A stretch of 64,000 nt of DNA from Odontesthes bonariensis. Lineage: Eukaryota; Chordata; Actinopteri; Atheriniformes; Atherinopsidae. The translations under genes and the position numbers were made by a program. The notes under the pieces were generated by a model, which was not told where the DNA came from, did not search any database, and worked only from the letters and a program-made list of their open reading frames with translations. The stretch spans positions 31,933,449-31,997,448 of the forward strand of contig NC_134515.1 in assembly GCF_027942865.1 (NCBI RefSeq). Reading direction: 5' to 3'. This document shows, one piece after another, positions 38,811 through 50,950 of this stretch (position 1 is the first letter of the stretch; each line of letters starts with the position of its first letter).

Positions 38811-39738
38811 CTTGTTTTCGTTTCTTTCAGGCCCCTCAAAATTGCGAAAAGGAAGAGGATGTGACGACATTTACGTCAAAACTCCGGGAAATGTTTTTGT
38901 TGCCCGGTGTTAAACGCTAATATTTTGAAAATTAACTATAAGAATGTTGCCTTGATAGTTATAAATTGTTAATAAATTGTTTTTAATATTTCATCTCATT
39001 TGACAAATGTATAGATGAAGAGTATTTTCTTAAATACTTCTTTGTAAATAATGACACTCCTGGAAAAACTATAGTCGACCATTTAGTAGCAGCGGTAAGT
39101 GCTAGATTGGATCAGTTGGAGAGGTACACTACGTTGCTTTGGAGTTCTGTTGCCTAACAACCAATTACTTCAGCTGGTCCTTCCGGCTGATCCAATGTCA
39201 GAACACCGCGTCTGTGTGGCTCACACACGCAAGCTAGCCAGCTAGCAGTGCTGTATGAACAACTGCCCAGCTTCTTGGATTCACATGAATGAACTATACA
39301 AATTTCCCTGCCAGTAAAGCCACAAAGGGCGCTTTCTGAACCTCTGCAACCTTTTTTCCCACGTGGGGGGTACGTTTAATCTATCAGACTGCAACAATAT
39401 TAGCTAGCAGCTAATGCTAGTTATTGTAAAGGCTGTAGTATGTGATGTTAGCCATGATAACTTCACACCAAGTTTAAAGCCCAGGTTCCTTTATCGTCTG
39501 CCTTTTGGTTATTTTGTTTGGTGAATGGATTCGTGATTCAGTTTCACTTAATTAGAAACGTGGGTGTTTAACTTGTGTTTACACGGCCATTGAACTGTCT
39601 GTCACAAGAGTGAAACTAGCTATGGCTAACTTGTTTTTTAAACAAACAGCTTGTCAAATTGTATGTCGTTTGTTGACATCCTTTGTTCTAGAGCCAAAGA
39701 AACGGCATTTGATCAAACACGTTGCTTCTCTCTTCGCA
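38811..39738. promoter_or_regulatory. Divergent promoter region between zbtb48 and nol9
   Basis: The zbtb48 and nol9 start codons lie head to head, 1.7 kb apart. On the minus strand a donor (AACAAG followed by GTAGAC, exon edge 38811) is a plausible end of the zbtb48 5' non-coding exon. On the plus strand an acceptor (CTTCGCAG, ending 39739) precedes the nol9 ATG, and GTACGT at 39370 is a possible donor of its leader exon. The interval has locally raised CpG and no coding frame. Shared promoter use is inferred from geometry. Confidence 0.5.
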
Positions 39739-39802
39739 GGCCCTCCACCACCTTTGTTTTCCACTATCACCACACACCTCATCGCTCACAAACTACAGGA
39801 TC

Positions 39803-42800
39803 ATGAAGGTGAACAAACACACTCAGATAAAAGGTAAATCTCAGAAATGGAAGGATGTGAAGGGCAGACGATGCAGGCCTCCCATCAAGTCGTCTGATCT
39901 CAACTCCAGTCCGGTCATGGTCAGTATAATAAAGGAGCACCAGGTGTCTGTGAAGAAAAAAGCCTCTGTCAAGAGGCTAAAAAATAAAGCAAAGACTCTA
40001 TCTGAGCACAAGACAGTCTCTCTTGAGTCTGGATCTAAGAAACCATACTCTCAAGCTAACGGAAGTTCAGTGTTTACCTTGGAAGAAGAGACGGAGGACT
40101 TGAAGGACTGGAAGGAGTATTCCCAGTCGTTTCATGGGAACGGACATGTGGAAATCTCAGGCGACATGGAGGATGCCCAGCCAGGTAGACTGGAGGGAGA
40201 GGCTCTCCATCACTGTGCACAAAGAGATGACAGACAAAACCGCTCAGTGCTGGTTATGCAGAAACATCAGGTATGCTTCAGAGCATTTTTTTTCGTAGAA
40301 TCAACAAATGCAGCAGTAATAATCTCCATGACTACAGGATTTCTATGATTGCATTACTTTCCCTGCAGACCCTGTGTTTCCGTGGGAAGTGCCTTTTGAC
40401 CTGTCTATATGGTCGTGTAGAAGTAATGGGATTCACCATTGAAGAGGGCCAGAAGTCGTACCCCCTCTTCTCCCCAGCTTCACACTGTCCCCTCACGATT
40501 AGAGCACTGGAAAGCTCTGATTACGCCCGAGATGACCGAGCAGAGGCTTCGCACATCCTTCAGAAGTATCTTTCATCAGGTAAGCAGCTCACCTCCTTGT
40601 AGAAGTATATATCGGGACTGGACACTGAACTGCCGTTGCTTAGAAAATAATGAGAATCTCCTTTTTGCAGCGTCACGGAAAAAATTGCTAAAGAAGATGA
40701 CGTCAACGTCGTCCGTCATCCTACTGGAACCAATGGAGACACCTCTGACACGCTTTCTGTCAAGCTTTGCAGATCTCAGTGAATTGTTCAGCCCCACCAT
40801 GGTAAGACGGATGATAAACTTTTAATGTTTGTTTTTAAACTTAACGGCCTCGCCCCATCATATTTATCTGAGCTTTTAACAGTTCGCAATCCTGGTAGAG
40901 CTCTGAGGTCAACAAATCAATTTTTGCTGGAAGTGCCCAGGTCAAAATACAAACACTGGGGTGACCGAGCCTTTTCTGTCGCTGCCCCCAGGCTCTGGGA
41001 TAAGCTCCTCGTCGAGCTGCGTCTTATTTCTGACCTGGGCCTCTTCAAATCTATGCTAAAAACCTACTTATTTAGGATTGCTTTTAATACCCAGTAGTAT
41101 GAGGACACTTTTATCTTATTTAATCTTATTTGATTTTGTTGTATTTTATTGCTTTCACTGTTCTTTTATTGTTTTTATTTGTTTTTACTTATTCTTCTCT
41201 TTATTTATTACCTGGTGTAAAGCACTTTGGTACATCGTAAGGATTGTCTGTATAAATAAAATACATTTACATTTACATATACAGTAACCTGTCCAAGTCC
41301 AACCACATAAGAATTTTTCTTCATGTTAGTTTTAGCTATAATCTGTCACTCATCTGTAAGTTAATGTTAAGGTCATTTTCAAATGCCACACAAACTAAAG
41401 CGCTTGCTTACCGCATGTTTGCAGGGTGAACTCATGTCAGCTGTGCTTGACACTCCACTCAATGGTTTGGGTATGATTCCCCTGGCCAGCACCATCGAGG
41501 GCCTGAAAACGTCCGGGAGCTACAGAGATGCCCTCAACATGGTGGTGAACGCATGCAAAGGTGAGCACTCGCTAGACTCTGTGACACCTCTGGAACACTT
41601 TCACACGTGAACATTTCTATCACAGTTCTTGTTGATGCTGCAGCTGCACGGGGTTCAGTGCACGGAGGGTTATCAAAGTCACATCTTGTTTTCGTGATCT
41701 CAAAGGCACCATGATGGATGTATTGCTCATTCTGCTGTCTCTTATGAGCAATGACAAGTAAAATATCTTTGGTGAAACATTAAAACACTCATTTAAGAAT
41801 ATAATTTCATCTTCTGCACTGAGTTTTCAGTTTCAATACATCACTGTCTGAAGAGATCGATTTCCAGAAAACTCATTCACATAAAGAATGTGAGAACATT
41901 GGAGTTAGCTAGAGTTTAACCTGTCAACATTACCAATTAATAGCATCATTGCAATTGCAAGATTGTCTCTGCATAATCATCATAGTTGTCTTTATTCACC
42001 TATAGGAAAACTTGGTTGAAACGAGCTGTTGTTTATCACATGTCATGTCCTTGTGCCCCGTGTCTTCTGCTGTAAATATGTCATATCTGCCATGTGCAAT
42101 ATTTTGTTTAAAAAGCTTAAAAGCTATGCAGATATAGTTTATAATTCATTTAGTTTCATTTCCAATAAATAGATGTTATTTACTTTTAAGGGTGTCCATG
42201 TCTCAATAAATTCTTAGTAGTTGTTATGTATACTATAATGATGCCGCCTGGCTCCACCATAAGACGAGCACACGTTCCTAACTGGCATCATATCTCTGGG
42301 GTACTTTTGCTGTATCGTGGGCCGAGCGCCACCCATGAGGATTACCATTGGTTGGCTTCATATGTTTTTGTTGAGTGCTGCAGCGAAAGTCAGAAGCTGA
42401 CATTGAAACCGTCGCACGCATGCAACTAACACACACAAGTAAACACACACTCATGTGCAGCTGTTACCTGGAGACTCACCAGAGACATATCTTCCATTGA
42501 CAGGAGACATGGAAGGTTGTGCTGTTATCCTTGTATGTGGGATCAAGAATGTGGGCAAGTCGACATTTATCCGCTTCCTCGTCAATACCTTACTAAATCA
42601 GTAAGTTTTCACGAAGACACTTTGCTTTTATTTGCACATTAAATGTTTCCTGGTGTTTCTATACTATTTGTATGATTGTCCATCCCTCTCAATGAGATTA
42701 AGTGCTGAAGCTGATGCTTACCTCGTTCTTGCTGTATTGCTGCTCGTCTTCTGTTTCTTTGTAAAAAAACAAACAAATAATGGCATGTTGTGATATTTCT

Positions 42801-45800
42801 TTATTTTATTTTCTGGTAGTACTGCTAGTGTGGACTATTTGGAAGGGGACCTTGGTCAAACAGAATTCACCCCTGCTGGTTGTCTGTCTTTGCTGACCGT
42901 CAGTGAGCCACTTCTGGGTATGATTTTTTTTTTTTTCCTCTTCTTCTCTAGTTGCTGCACATTTTTTTTACTCAATGCCGCTGTTGTTATTTTGTTGGTT
43001 TGTTTATTGTGTAGTATTGGATGCAGTTAAACACTTCTCTAAAACCACATAAAAGTCCACAGCCTCATAGTCAGTGCTGATGTTAGAGGTACAATGTTAT
43101 ATGTTTAAATTGATTTATTTTTTTAAGACATTATACAAATACAGAGCTCTAGCTTAGTTTGTTTATGTTGCGCCAAATCGCAACAAATATCCTCTCAAGG
43201 CTTTGTGTTCATTAGGTAGGATAGGAGAGGGATATCGGCTTCTCTTCTAATTCTGTAAGAAAGCAAATAAAATGTCTTCATGAAATTTTGATGAAAATGC
43301 ATTATAGTAGTGTTCTGGGATTTTTGTAAAACTCGAGATGTAAACTGTGAAAAGTAGCCGCTCCTGCAGCCCCCTTCCAACTGGACCACCTGATGGCTTC
43401 ACAAGCGAATGCGTGTTGAGCCGAAAATGAGCAAAACCACACCTCTTACTCATGGCTTTCCGCAGTGAGCCACAGAGATGAATGCAAAGCAGAGATTTAT
43501 GTCTTTGCTAACTCGAAGCGTCTCGGCACACAAAATGTTTTCTCGTTTGCAAGAGCAAACACAAGAGGCTTTTTTTACCCTCATGAAGTGGCTTGTTTGA
43601 GGTATTTTTCCAACATCTATAGCCGCATTCGGACAGAGCCGTTCTAAGAACGGTCCTCCTCGAATTTCGTTCTGAAAACTGTCCTTTCCCAGCGGAACTG
43701 TTTCAGTTTGCATTCTCACATGAGTCGGGACCTGATAGAGACTGATGTGACTCAACCGTCTGCGACAGTGACGTGTTACTTTAGCGCCACATTCAACAAC
43801 AAAACAAAACAAAACCCGGTAAAAGTAAGGAGAGAAGAAAAAACACCACAAAGAAGCTAATATGGAAAGCGGGGAGGCCACTGTGTTCATGGTCTGCATG
43901 ATGGTGATATTAATCATGGACAATCACATCAGGTGTCTAACATGGAGGCTGGAAGAGCTCACAGAGAGTCAGGAGACGAAGGATCGAGCGCAGGCCATAA
44001 TTCTTGGTTTCATGAAGGAAGGAGAGCAGAGCGCCCAGACAAAGGAGACGACGTGTAAGTTTAACTTATTAAACACGCGCAGGTTGTGTCCGTGTCGTAT
44101 GAGGAAACATTTCAGCCGTGACAGCATGACAAGGGGCTAGCTACCAACCACCAAACACCTCCGTCAGATGTGTTCCTATAGAACCCAGAAAAGACCCGAC
44201 CTCGGAGAAGGAGCTAAAATGGTTATAGGAACTGAGGGAGATGGTCCCAAGTTCCTGTATGTGCGAATGCGGGAAAAAACGGCCCCGTTCCTGAAAAGGT
44301 TACAGGAACTGCCAAAGATTCCTACAGTGCGAATGTGGCTAATGTATTAAGGCTCTAGCATGGTTGCCGCGTCTGCTAGCGCGAACTGTGTTGATGACGT
44401 CATGATTTCGTGCCGGCTATATGTGGTGGCGCAAGTCGATGCGCCAGTAGTTGCAATTTTCTCCGTCACAGAGGTGTCGCTGCTACGTGAAGGTTGCCGC
44501 TACTCTACAGCGAAGAAAGTCGAGAAGAAAACGATGCCACTGTCAAGAGCAGGAACACTTTCATCAATGATACTGCTGCAGTATCTGGGAGATGAAATGC
44601 TTTGTGTGTTTCTGTGTTTCACGAAGTTCGTGAGCCAAGACAATTCAGTTAAAAGAGGTGAAGGTCTGAAGCCCCCGGCATCACCACTTGGAGTCTCTGC
44701 CCTCTTCTTTGCCTTCACGTATCTGTCCCGTAGCTTCTTCCACACATTCTTACAGAACTCTCCCTCTTTCCCCAAAGTTCTGCCAATCTCTGTCCACCAG
44801 TTTTGGGAGTTTACGTGCTCCCTGTGCTGTTTCACTGCAGTTTCGTACAGCTGCCTGTACAAACACACATCCTGACTGAGCCTAGTCTCACATTGGTCCA
44901 TCCGGTTCGTCGTTCTCGGCGCAGCCAAGTTAAAAATCGACTGGTGCACGACAACGCGCTGCGCCGTCTTTTCAAGGCAAGCGCCAGGCCTGAAATGTTG
45001 TTTTGACGTCACGGGTGGGCTGCGCCGTGAGCGACGCGTCAACTGTAACTCCAGCTTTACCCAGAGTAGAATGCAGTCTGCATCCTCTGGTTTAAAAAAG
45101 CAGGCAGAAGTACAGCAGCTGAAGAGTCTGACAGCATATACATTTAGAACATTTTTATCTGTATATTTGCTGTCAAGCACCTGTTTTAAAGAAGCGGCTC
45201 TCAAAGCGTGACAACAACCCAAAATTTACCTCCATGTTTATTGGAGTTTCTTGATGACATGATCAACTTAAAAACTAACCAGCTGAGGCAGTTGTTCTAT
45301 TCATTTTGCCTTCTGTGCCTCTGTGACACCAACATGAACAGGCTAACTTACAAGCAGGTCATTTTCTAGGCAACAGCTTTGCACCAGTAAAATCTTGACT
45401 TTAGAACTGCAACATTGTCTTAAAAAAAATAGCAAAGAACAGAAAAACTCCTCAAAGTAAGTTTAAACACAATAGCTGTTGTGTCAGTTTGGTTATATTC
45501 TAGGTACACAGGCTGATACAAGCCTGTGGCAGCTGTGGCAGCAGAAGTTCCCTTCAAATTTAAAACAGTAGACACTTAAGGTCAATTTATGGTCGGTAGT
45601 GCTGGGCGGTATGACCAAAAATACATATCACGGTATTTTTTTTTCATGCATAATTAGGTGTTCACAGCATTTTCTACAGATTGAGAACAGAATTAAAAAT
45701 TAAGATAAAAACTCTTCAAAATAATTCCTTTGTTAATAATTGGTCACACAGAACTTTATTGTATTAATATTCACATCTTCATTGTAAACAAATTAATAAC

Positions 45801-46270
45801 ATAGCTAATTACACTGGTCGGACTGTTCAGCTCTGTTTCAGACTGATACCTCCGGTTCAGGCTGGTCCTCATCCTCAACACGCACTTCTCTTTTTCAATC
45901 GCGGAAAATATTTTTCAATACTCATCTGGATTGAAGCAGCAAACATTCAGTGTAAGAGTTTAAAAAACCTAATTTATTTGATTCACAGCTGCTAGTGTTT
46001 AGACCTCGACAACCCAACTACATTTTTTTTTTTTTTTTACGGCAAACTTGCGACTAGTTAACTTTATAAAGAAGGCGTAATCGCTTGTTTGCTATGGGTC
46101 GGGTTGGGACGGGACAACATTGTATTAAAAATATTTTTATAGGACTTTTTAATGTGTGACTTTATAAAGTTTCTTTCTGTTGAGCTAATCTAACGTGACG
46201 CTGAAGCTAGCAAGCTTCCAGGCATGATCTCGCTGATGGAGACACACGCGGTGTGCACGGAGGGGAGGGG

Positions 46271-46310
<40 letters not shown>

Positions 46311-49300
46311 GCTATGTGAGAGAGACGCGTGACTGACAGAGACGGAGGGAGAGCAGGGAAAGGAAATGCAGCTTAATGAATCCGAGTATTTTTTAAATAG
46401 CGTTAAAATTAGACAGTAAACATGCGTGTTTAGAAGCGCAACACTGAAAAGGGTCCCGTCTCAAACAATGTTGCGCGACGCAGCGTTTCCCCCGTTGTGT
46501 AATCAAATACACCGGTATGGCGGTATATTAAAAATTCATATCATAATGAAATTATAAACCGGTATTCAGTGTGAACCGGTATACCGCCCAGCACTAATGG
46601 TCGGTGACGCAAGACAAGGCGCAAGACACAACGCAAGCCCTTGCGCGGTTGCAAGCCCCCCCTTGCGTGCTTGCGTGTGTCACCTCGATTTTCTAAACTT
46701 CACGCAAGACGCGAGCGCAAGCCACTATCTACATCACATCCGGCGGTGTGTTCATCTTCCGGTTTCATCCCCTAATAGAAGACCGCTGTTTTCGAACGCC
46801 AAGGTAGTAAGCGAAGAAGAAGAAGAGGCATGAATCCACTCGAAGAGAGACTTGCCGAAGAGGTCCTGGCGGTGAATTTCCTTTCATCATAGTAGGCTTG
46901 TCATTGAAAAAACCCGCTGCTCCACCTACTGTCCTGGCGGTGAATCGCCATGCAGCACATGCAACCGCCGACAAAGCAAAATGAAGCATAAATGTCTCGA
47001 GCCATTAACGCAAGCGCAAGATGCAAGCGCAAGGGCAGTTAAAAGAGGTATAAATCAAGCTTTAACCAGCCTGTGAGTACTGAAAAACCTATTGTGATAG
47101 TAGGTAAGCCTGAATGATCTGTGTGGTCTTTATTTTTTAGCTGTCGCCTGAAAAATACATTCTGTGGAAATTAAAGATTAACATTAATTTGCTGAAAGGT
47201 GGCATCATGAGACTTTAATGTGTATCCAGAACGTCTTCTCAGCATGTTTGAGTTTGGAAGTATCAGAAGGCTTGTGCTGTGTTGTGTTTCAGGTCCTCCG
47301 TTCACACACCAGCGCACACCAGAGCACACCATCTTCTACGGTCAGTCGTCATGCGAGTCTGACTTGGACCGTTACCTGGAATCTCTGAAGTCCTTGTGGC
47401 GTCGTCGCCCCCAGAGCAGAGAGACGCCCGTCATTATCAACACAATGGGCTGGGTCAAAGGTCAGCTCGGGCTCCCCTCTGTTACAAACTGAAGCTATAT
47501 TGACAACTAAAGAAACAGTAAGAAATGTCTGTCCTCGCTGTCCACAGGATTTGGACTCCAGCTGTTGGTGGACATTATTCGCTTCCTCCCAGTTTCCCAT
47601 GTCATCCAGCTCAGTCATAGCGGTACCACCCAGTGTCCCGCGCTCACTCCAGAGTTCCTGAGGACAGCACAGGGCTGCCAGACGCACCCACCTTCCCAGA
47701 CTGCCCTGGACGAGTTTACGGAGAGCCACTGCCCCCCTAGAAACTACTCTCACCATATTGTACAATCAGATTTTCAAGGTGTGGGGCGGCAAGGAACAGC
47801 GTAAGTGCACGCCTGTCATCTTGAGTTGGTTTTGATATGAAGGTTGAAAGCTTTCAGTGCTCCAAACCCCTGGTTTCATGTTACATTGATGTATTTGACA
47901 GGAAACACCAGCGCACTAATGAACACAGAGAGCTGTCATTGCTGGCTTACCTGAGTCAGCTGCAGTCTCCTGATCCTGGACCAGTTAGACCTCTGCACAG
48001 CCTCACCCCATACCAGGTACATGAGAAACATGCGCTTGCATTTGTTGAACAGAATCCCAGTATTTATTTCTTTCCATTTTGATCTCATTAGACCGTTGCT
48101 GGAATAGAATCTGTAGGATCACAATCACAAGCGTTCAGAATGATTTACCAAAGGGCTGCCCTATTAAAGGGATAGTTTGCCTCTTTTGACATGAAGCTGT
48201 ATGACATCCCATATTAGCAATATCATTTATGAACATTGACTTACCCCCCGCTGCGTCCTGTGAGCCGAGTTCCAGGCGAGTTTTGGCGTTGACGAAGGTA
48301 GTCCGGCTAGTTGGCTGGGGCTAAACAAATAAAGCGTCTTGCTTCTCAAAACAATATGCGGTCAAAAGAGTAATACATTTGCATCACAAAATCGTTTTGC
48401 ATGAAAAAGTCAGACCTCGCATCGCTTGGCGCTATTTTTGCCTCCCTTGATATCAATGCGTCCAATGTAAACTGTGCAGACCGAAGAGCAGACCGAGCAC
48501 TCCCCTGCTTCCGAGCAGTAAACACCGTAACAGGTGCGGCTATCGGCAGGTGGCTGGACGCATTGATATCAAGGGAATAGTTTGAAAACATACTCTTCTT
48601 ATGTCACTTTTTTTTCGTGAAACAAAAATGGAGAAATAACGTGTCGACCACCACAAAACGATTCTCCCTCTCTGTACCCACAGGTGCCTAATACAGCTGT
48701 AGCGTTGGGTGTGATCCATTGTGAGGTCATTCCCACCCACATGTTTTATGCTGCTAATGCCAGTCTGGTGGGACTCTGCTGCCTGGCAGAGAAGGTGGCA
48801 AGCAAAGGAGGTCCTGTCCTGCTGTCACAGGCACCCATCTGCCCTTGTGTTGGCTTTGGTACGTTTCCTTTTTTTTTTTTTTTTTTTTTTTTGTTTGTTC
48901 TCCTTGTTTAACTTGCAGTCCACTACTGCGTGTATAAAAATGAATTATGATTACGAAACCAACCAAATGTTTAACCTCGTTTCCACTATGCAGTCCGGTA
49001 CGGGTCGGTTCAGAACGGTACGGTACAGGTCGGGTCGCTTTGGGGTCAGCTTGCGTTCCCACTGTACAAAGGGGACCCTCAGGGGTGGGTGGAGTGCGGG
49101 CCGAAGCGTAAATAGCAAATAACAAATAACTTCCATAATTTCGAACCACCTCCGAAGCTTCTTCAGCTTAATGCGACAACGGCTCGCGGTCCGGTTGAAA
49201 CCACTCTCTGCCATTTTTTCAGCAATCAGCTGGAAAACTTTTTGGTTTGGCACAGCGCCATCGAGCTCCCGCTGCACAGCCTCCTCACCAACAACGGAGA

Positions 49301-50607
49301 GCAGAGCCTGGAACCGGTCCTGTGTGCTCGGTACCCCAAGCAGCACGGTTACAAAAATGTTAACGGGTACCATGGGACCGGTGCGCTTTCGTGGTAGTGG
49401 AAACACTGAAATAAGCGAACCGTTCTGAACCGACCTGTACCGGACTGCATAGTGGAAACGAGGTTTTACTTTGTTTTCAACACACACAAGTTCAGTATGT
49501 AGAACAGTATTAAAGTGCTAACTCTTTGTGTCGAACTGAGATGTACAGTATCCGTGTGCATTGGTCATTATGTCAACAAATTGTGACATCACAACGCCAT
49601 TACGTTAGGTGTCACTGCTGAGAAAGTGACCGCTTTCTGCTACACTGCGAGAATAGCATCAGAAGGAGGCGTACAGGAAGTCCATAACTCATGCACAAAC
49701 ATAACTACGCAGTTTCGTGAGATGTCCGACCAGACAGAACCGCACTAAAGCAGCCAACTAACTCTGTATAGTGATGTCAGTTTTATTGCACAACATAAAC
49801 TTAGCTTTTTACACTTTTGTAAAGCAGTTTATAAAAGCTGACATTTCAGGTCCAACCATTTTCAGAGTTTAAATCATAATACAGATCACCTGGTATATAA
49901 AGGCTCCTGGGCTTTCATATGCAAAGACAGTTCCTGCATAATAAAGTGTCACTTACTCCTTTTCCCGTTTGAGCCATTGAGGTATTGAATTGTTTGCAGA
50001 AGTATGCAACTTCACCACTAGATGTCAGTAAATCCCTCATGTTGTTCCTTTAAGCCCAATATGATAGTTTAGGGATTTTCATTGAAATCAAGCAAATTGT
50101 TATTCCAGGCTAATGTTCGGTTGGGCTGGTGAAGATGGAATTTGATCTTATGATCCCAGAGACGGAATGTTTGTGTTTAATTTTATGTTTTTGGTTGCAT
50201 AACTGTTGAGATTGGATGTGTACTACCTTGTAATATCCTCCAGGCGTTCTTCGAGGTATCGATATGGCACGAGGTTTGTACTTCTTGCTGACCCCTGTAG
50301 ATCCCTCCGTCCTCCGGAAGGTCAACTGCCTCCTTTTGGGAGCGATTTCGTTGCCTTCCTGCGTCCTCACAACACAGGTCAGTCGCCAGTTTATACACAA
50401 TGTGTTTTTAAATGCTAGGACTGGTTATAAAGTGGTGCATCGATATCTGTCCTCATTTTTAACTTGGAAAGTGTTTTTCTGTTACAGCCTGGCTTCGAAG
50501 GGGAGACGCCCTACGTCACTACAGACTACAGCTTTGATCTCACTGGTGCAGGAAAGTTGAGAGTCTTCAAGGGACTTACGAGGCCCAGTCAAAAAGGAAT
50601 GCAATGA
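39803..50607 (+). CDS. nol9: Nucleolar protein 9, polynucleotide 5'-hydroxyl kinase
   Basis: Twelve coding exons: 39803-40270, 40369-40579, 40671-40801, 41425-41560, 42504-42600, 42820-42917, 47293-47460, 47548-47800, 47902-48016, 48684-48858, 50244-50377 and 50488-50607. They sum to 2106 nt, 701 aa, almost exactly the human length. The N-terminus is Lys-rich (KKKASVKRLKNKAK), fitting nuclear or nucleolar targeting. A Walker A loop GIKNVGKST is at about residues 328-336, DYLEGDLGQTEF at about 353-364, and NTMGW at about 430-434, all typical of the Clp1/Grc3/NOL9 kinase family. Known role: phosphorylates RNA 5'-OH ends during ITS2 processing for 5.8S/28S rRNA maturation, with LAS1L. The ATG at 39803 is taken because an in-frame ATG at 39722 lies upstream of the acceptor ending at 39739. 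Intron 6 (4.4 kb) and intron 10 are filled with transposons. Confidence 0.95.
40825..41280 (+). mobile_element. LINE 3' fragment in nol9 intron 3
   Basis: An open 90-codon frame reads FKLNGLAPSYLSELLTVRN, KHWGDRAFSVAAPRLWDKL and FKSMLKTYLFRIAF, the C-terminal end of an L2-type ORF2, then a tail with AAGCACTTTGG and ATAAATAAAATACATTTACA. Same strand as nol9, starting about 25 bases after the exon 3 donor. Confidence 0.8.
43620..44342. mobile_element. Probable Harbinger-like non-autonomous element
   Basis: The left edge AGCCGCATTCGGAC and the complement of the right edge AGCCACATTCGCAC are imperfect inverted repeats. A short plus-strand frame from 43862 ends at a donor-like GTAAGT after an acidic stretch. 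Target duplication not resolved (TA at most). In nol9 intron 6. Confidence 0.5.
44500..44901 (-). pseudogene. MADF-domain ORF, transposon-associated
   Basis: From the Met at 44901 the frame reads a MADF (Myb/SANT-like, Adf-1 type) domain: DVCLYRQLYETAVKQH, NWWTEIGRTLG, CKNVWKKLRDRYVKAKK. Such proteins accompany Harbinger transposons in fish as DNA-binding partners of the transposase. The frame is open for 133 codons but appears to continue only by splicing, and no acidic nuclease frame is nearby. It lies antisense in nol9 intron 6. Confidence 0.6.
45597..46596. mobile_element. Non-autonomous hAT element with 8-bp target-site duplication
   Basis: Begins TAGTGCTGGGCGGTAT and ends ATACCGCCCAGCACTA, perfect 16-bp inverted ends. 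ATGGTCGG is duplicated at 45589-45596 and 46597-46604. Exactly 1000 bp with no transposase, and it contains a GT microsatellite at about 46271-46308. In nol9 intron 6. Confidence 0.92.
46271..46308. repeat. (GT)n microsatellite
   Basis: About 18 GT units inside the hAT element. Confidence 0.9.
46597..47045. repeat. CGCAAG-rich interspersed repeat
   Basis: CGCAAG recurs at both ends (GACGCAAGACAAGGCGCAAG on the left, ACGCAAGCGCAAGATGCAAG on the right). Internally a minus-strand frame lacks family motifs. Probably a DNA transposon whose left end was split by the hAT insertion. Confidence 0.4.
48173..48620 (+). repeat. TTAA-type MITE, one end only
   Basis: Starts TTAAAGGGATAGTTTGCC and continues with text I recognise as a frequent fish repeat (GAAGCTGTATGACATCCCAT). 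GGACGCATTGATATCAAGGG near 48553 is the inverted partner of CCCTTGATATCAATGCGTCC near 48444, an internal hairpin. The distal terminus was not found. In nol9 intron 9. Confidence 0.5.
48973..49464. mobile_element. Harbinger-like element with Myb/SANT-like remnant
   Basis: Inverted ends ACCTCGTTTCCACTATGCAG / complement of CTGCATAGTGGAAACGAGGT, flanked by TTTA at 48969-48972 and 49465-49468. The minus strand near 49320-49130 reads a trihelix/Myb-like stretch (NQKVFQLIAEKMAE, SRCRIKLKKLRRWF). No nuclease frame. In nol9 intron 10. Confidence 0.8.
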
Positions 50608-50944
50608 CATTTCTTCACAGCAATTCTTTTTGCCTTTTACATTTGTTGACTTGTCATACAACAAACCAGACAGGCAGGCAGGCCAGTCCTGTGAATGTGC
50701 ACAACTGAAGCCGAGTTTGGACTCTGCTGGAGGAGATGGCTGCCATCCTCATACCTGTCTTCAGCTTTTTCGCGCTCGCGTCTTACAACCAGCTCCTGCA
50801 CAGACATTTGGTGGCACCGAGAAGGAGTTTAAAGTTTCTGTATCTCGCATGCGGACAACGATAGAATACATAACCTTGTATTTGAAGCTCTTGTCTGACG
50901 TCTCCTCTTTGCTGGTTACATTCCAGAAGTAAAAACCTGCCAGA

Positions 50945-50950
50945 TATTAA
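50945..50950 (+). terminator. Candidate polyadenylation signal of nol9
   Basis: ATTAAA, the commonest variant hexamer, about 340 bases after the nol9 stop. Canonical AATAAA copies first occur near 51.43 kb. Weak motif evidence. Confidence 0.25.

Noticed and set aside
39722-39802. In-frame upstream ATG for nol9 at 39722
   Set aside because: It lies before a good acceptor (CTTCGCAG) so it would be intronic, and the added residues do not resemble NOL9.
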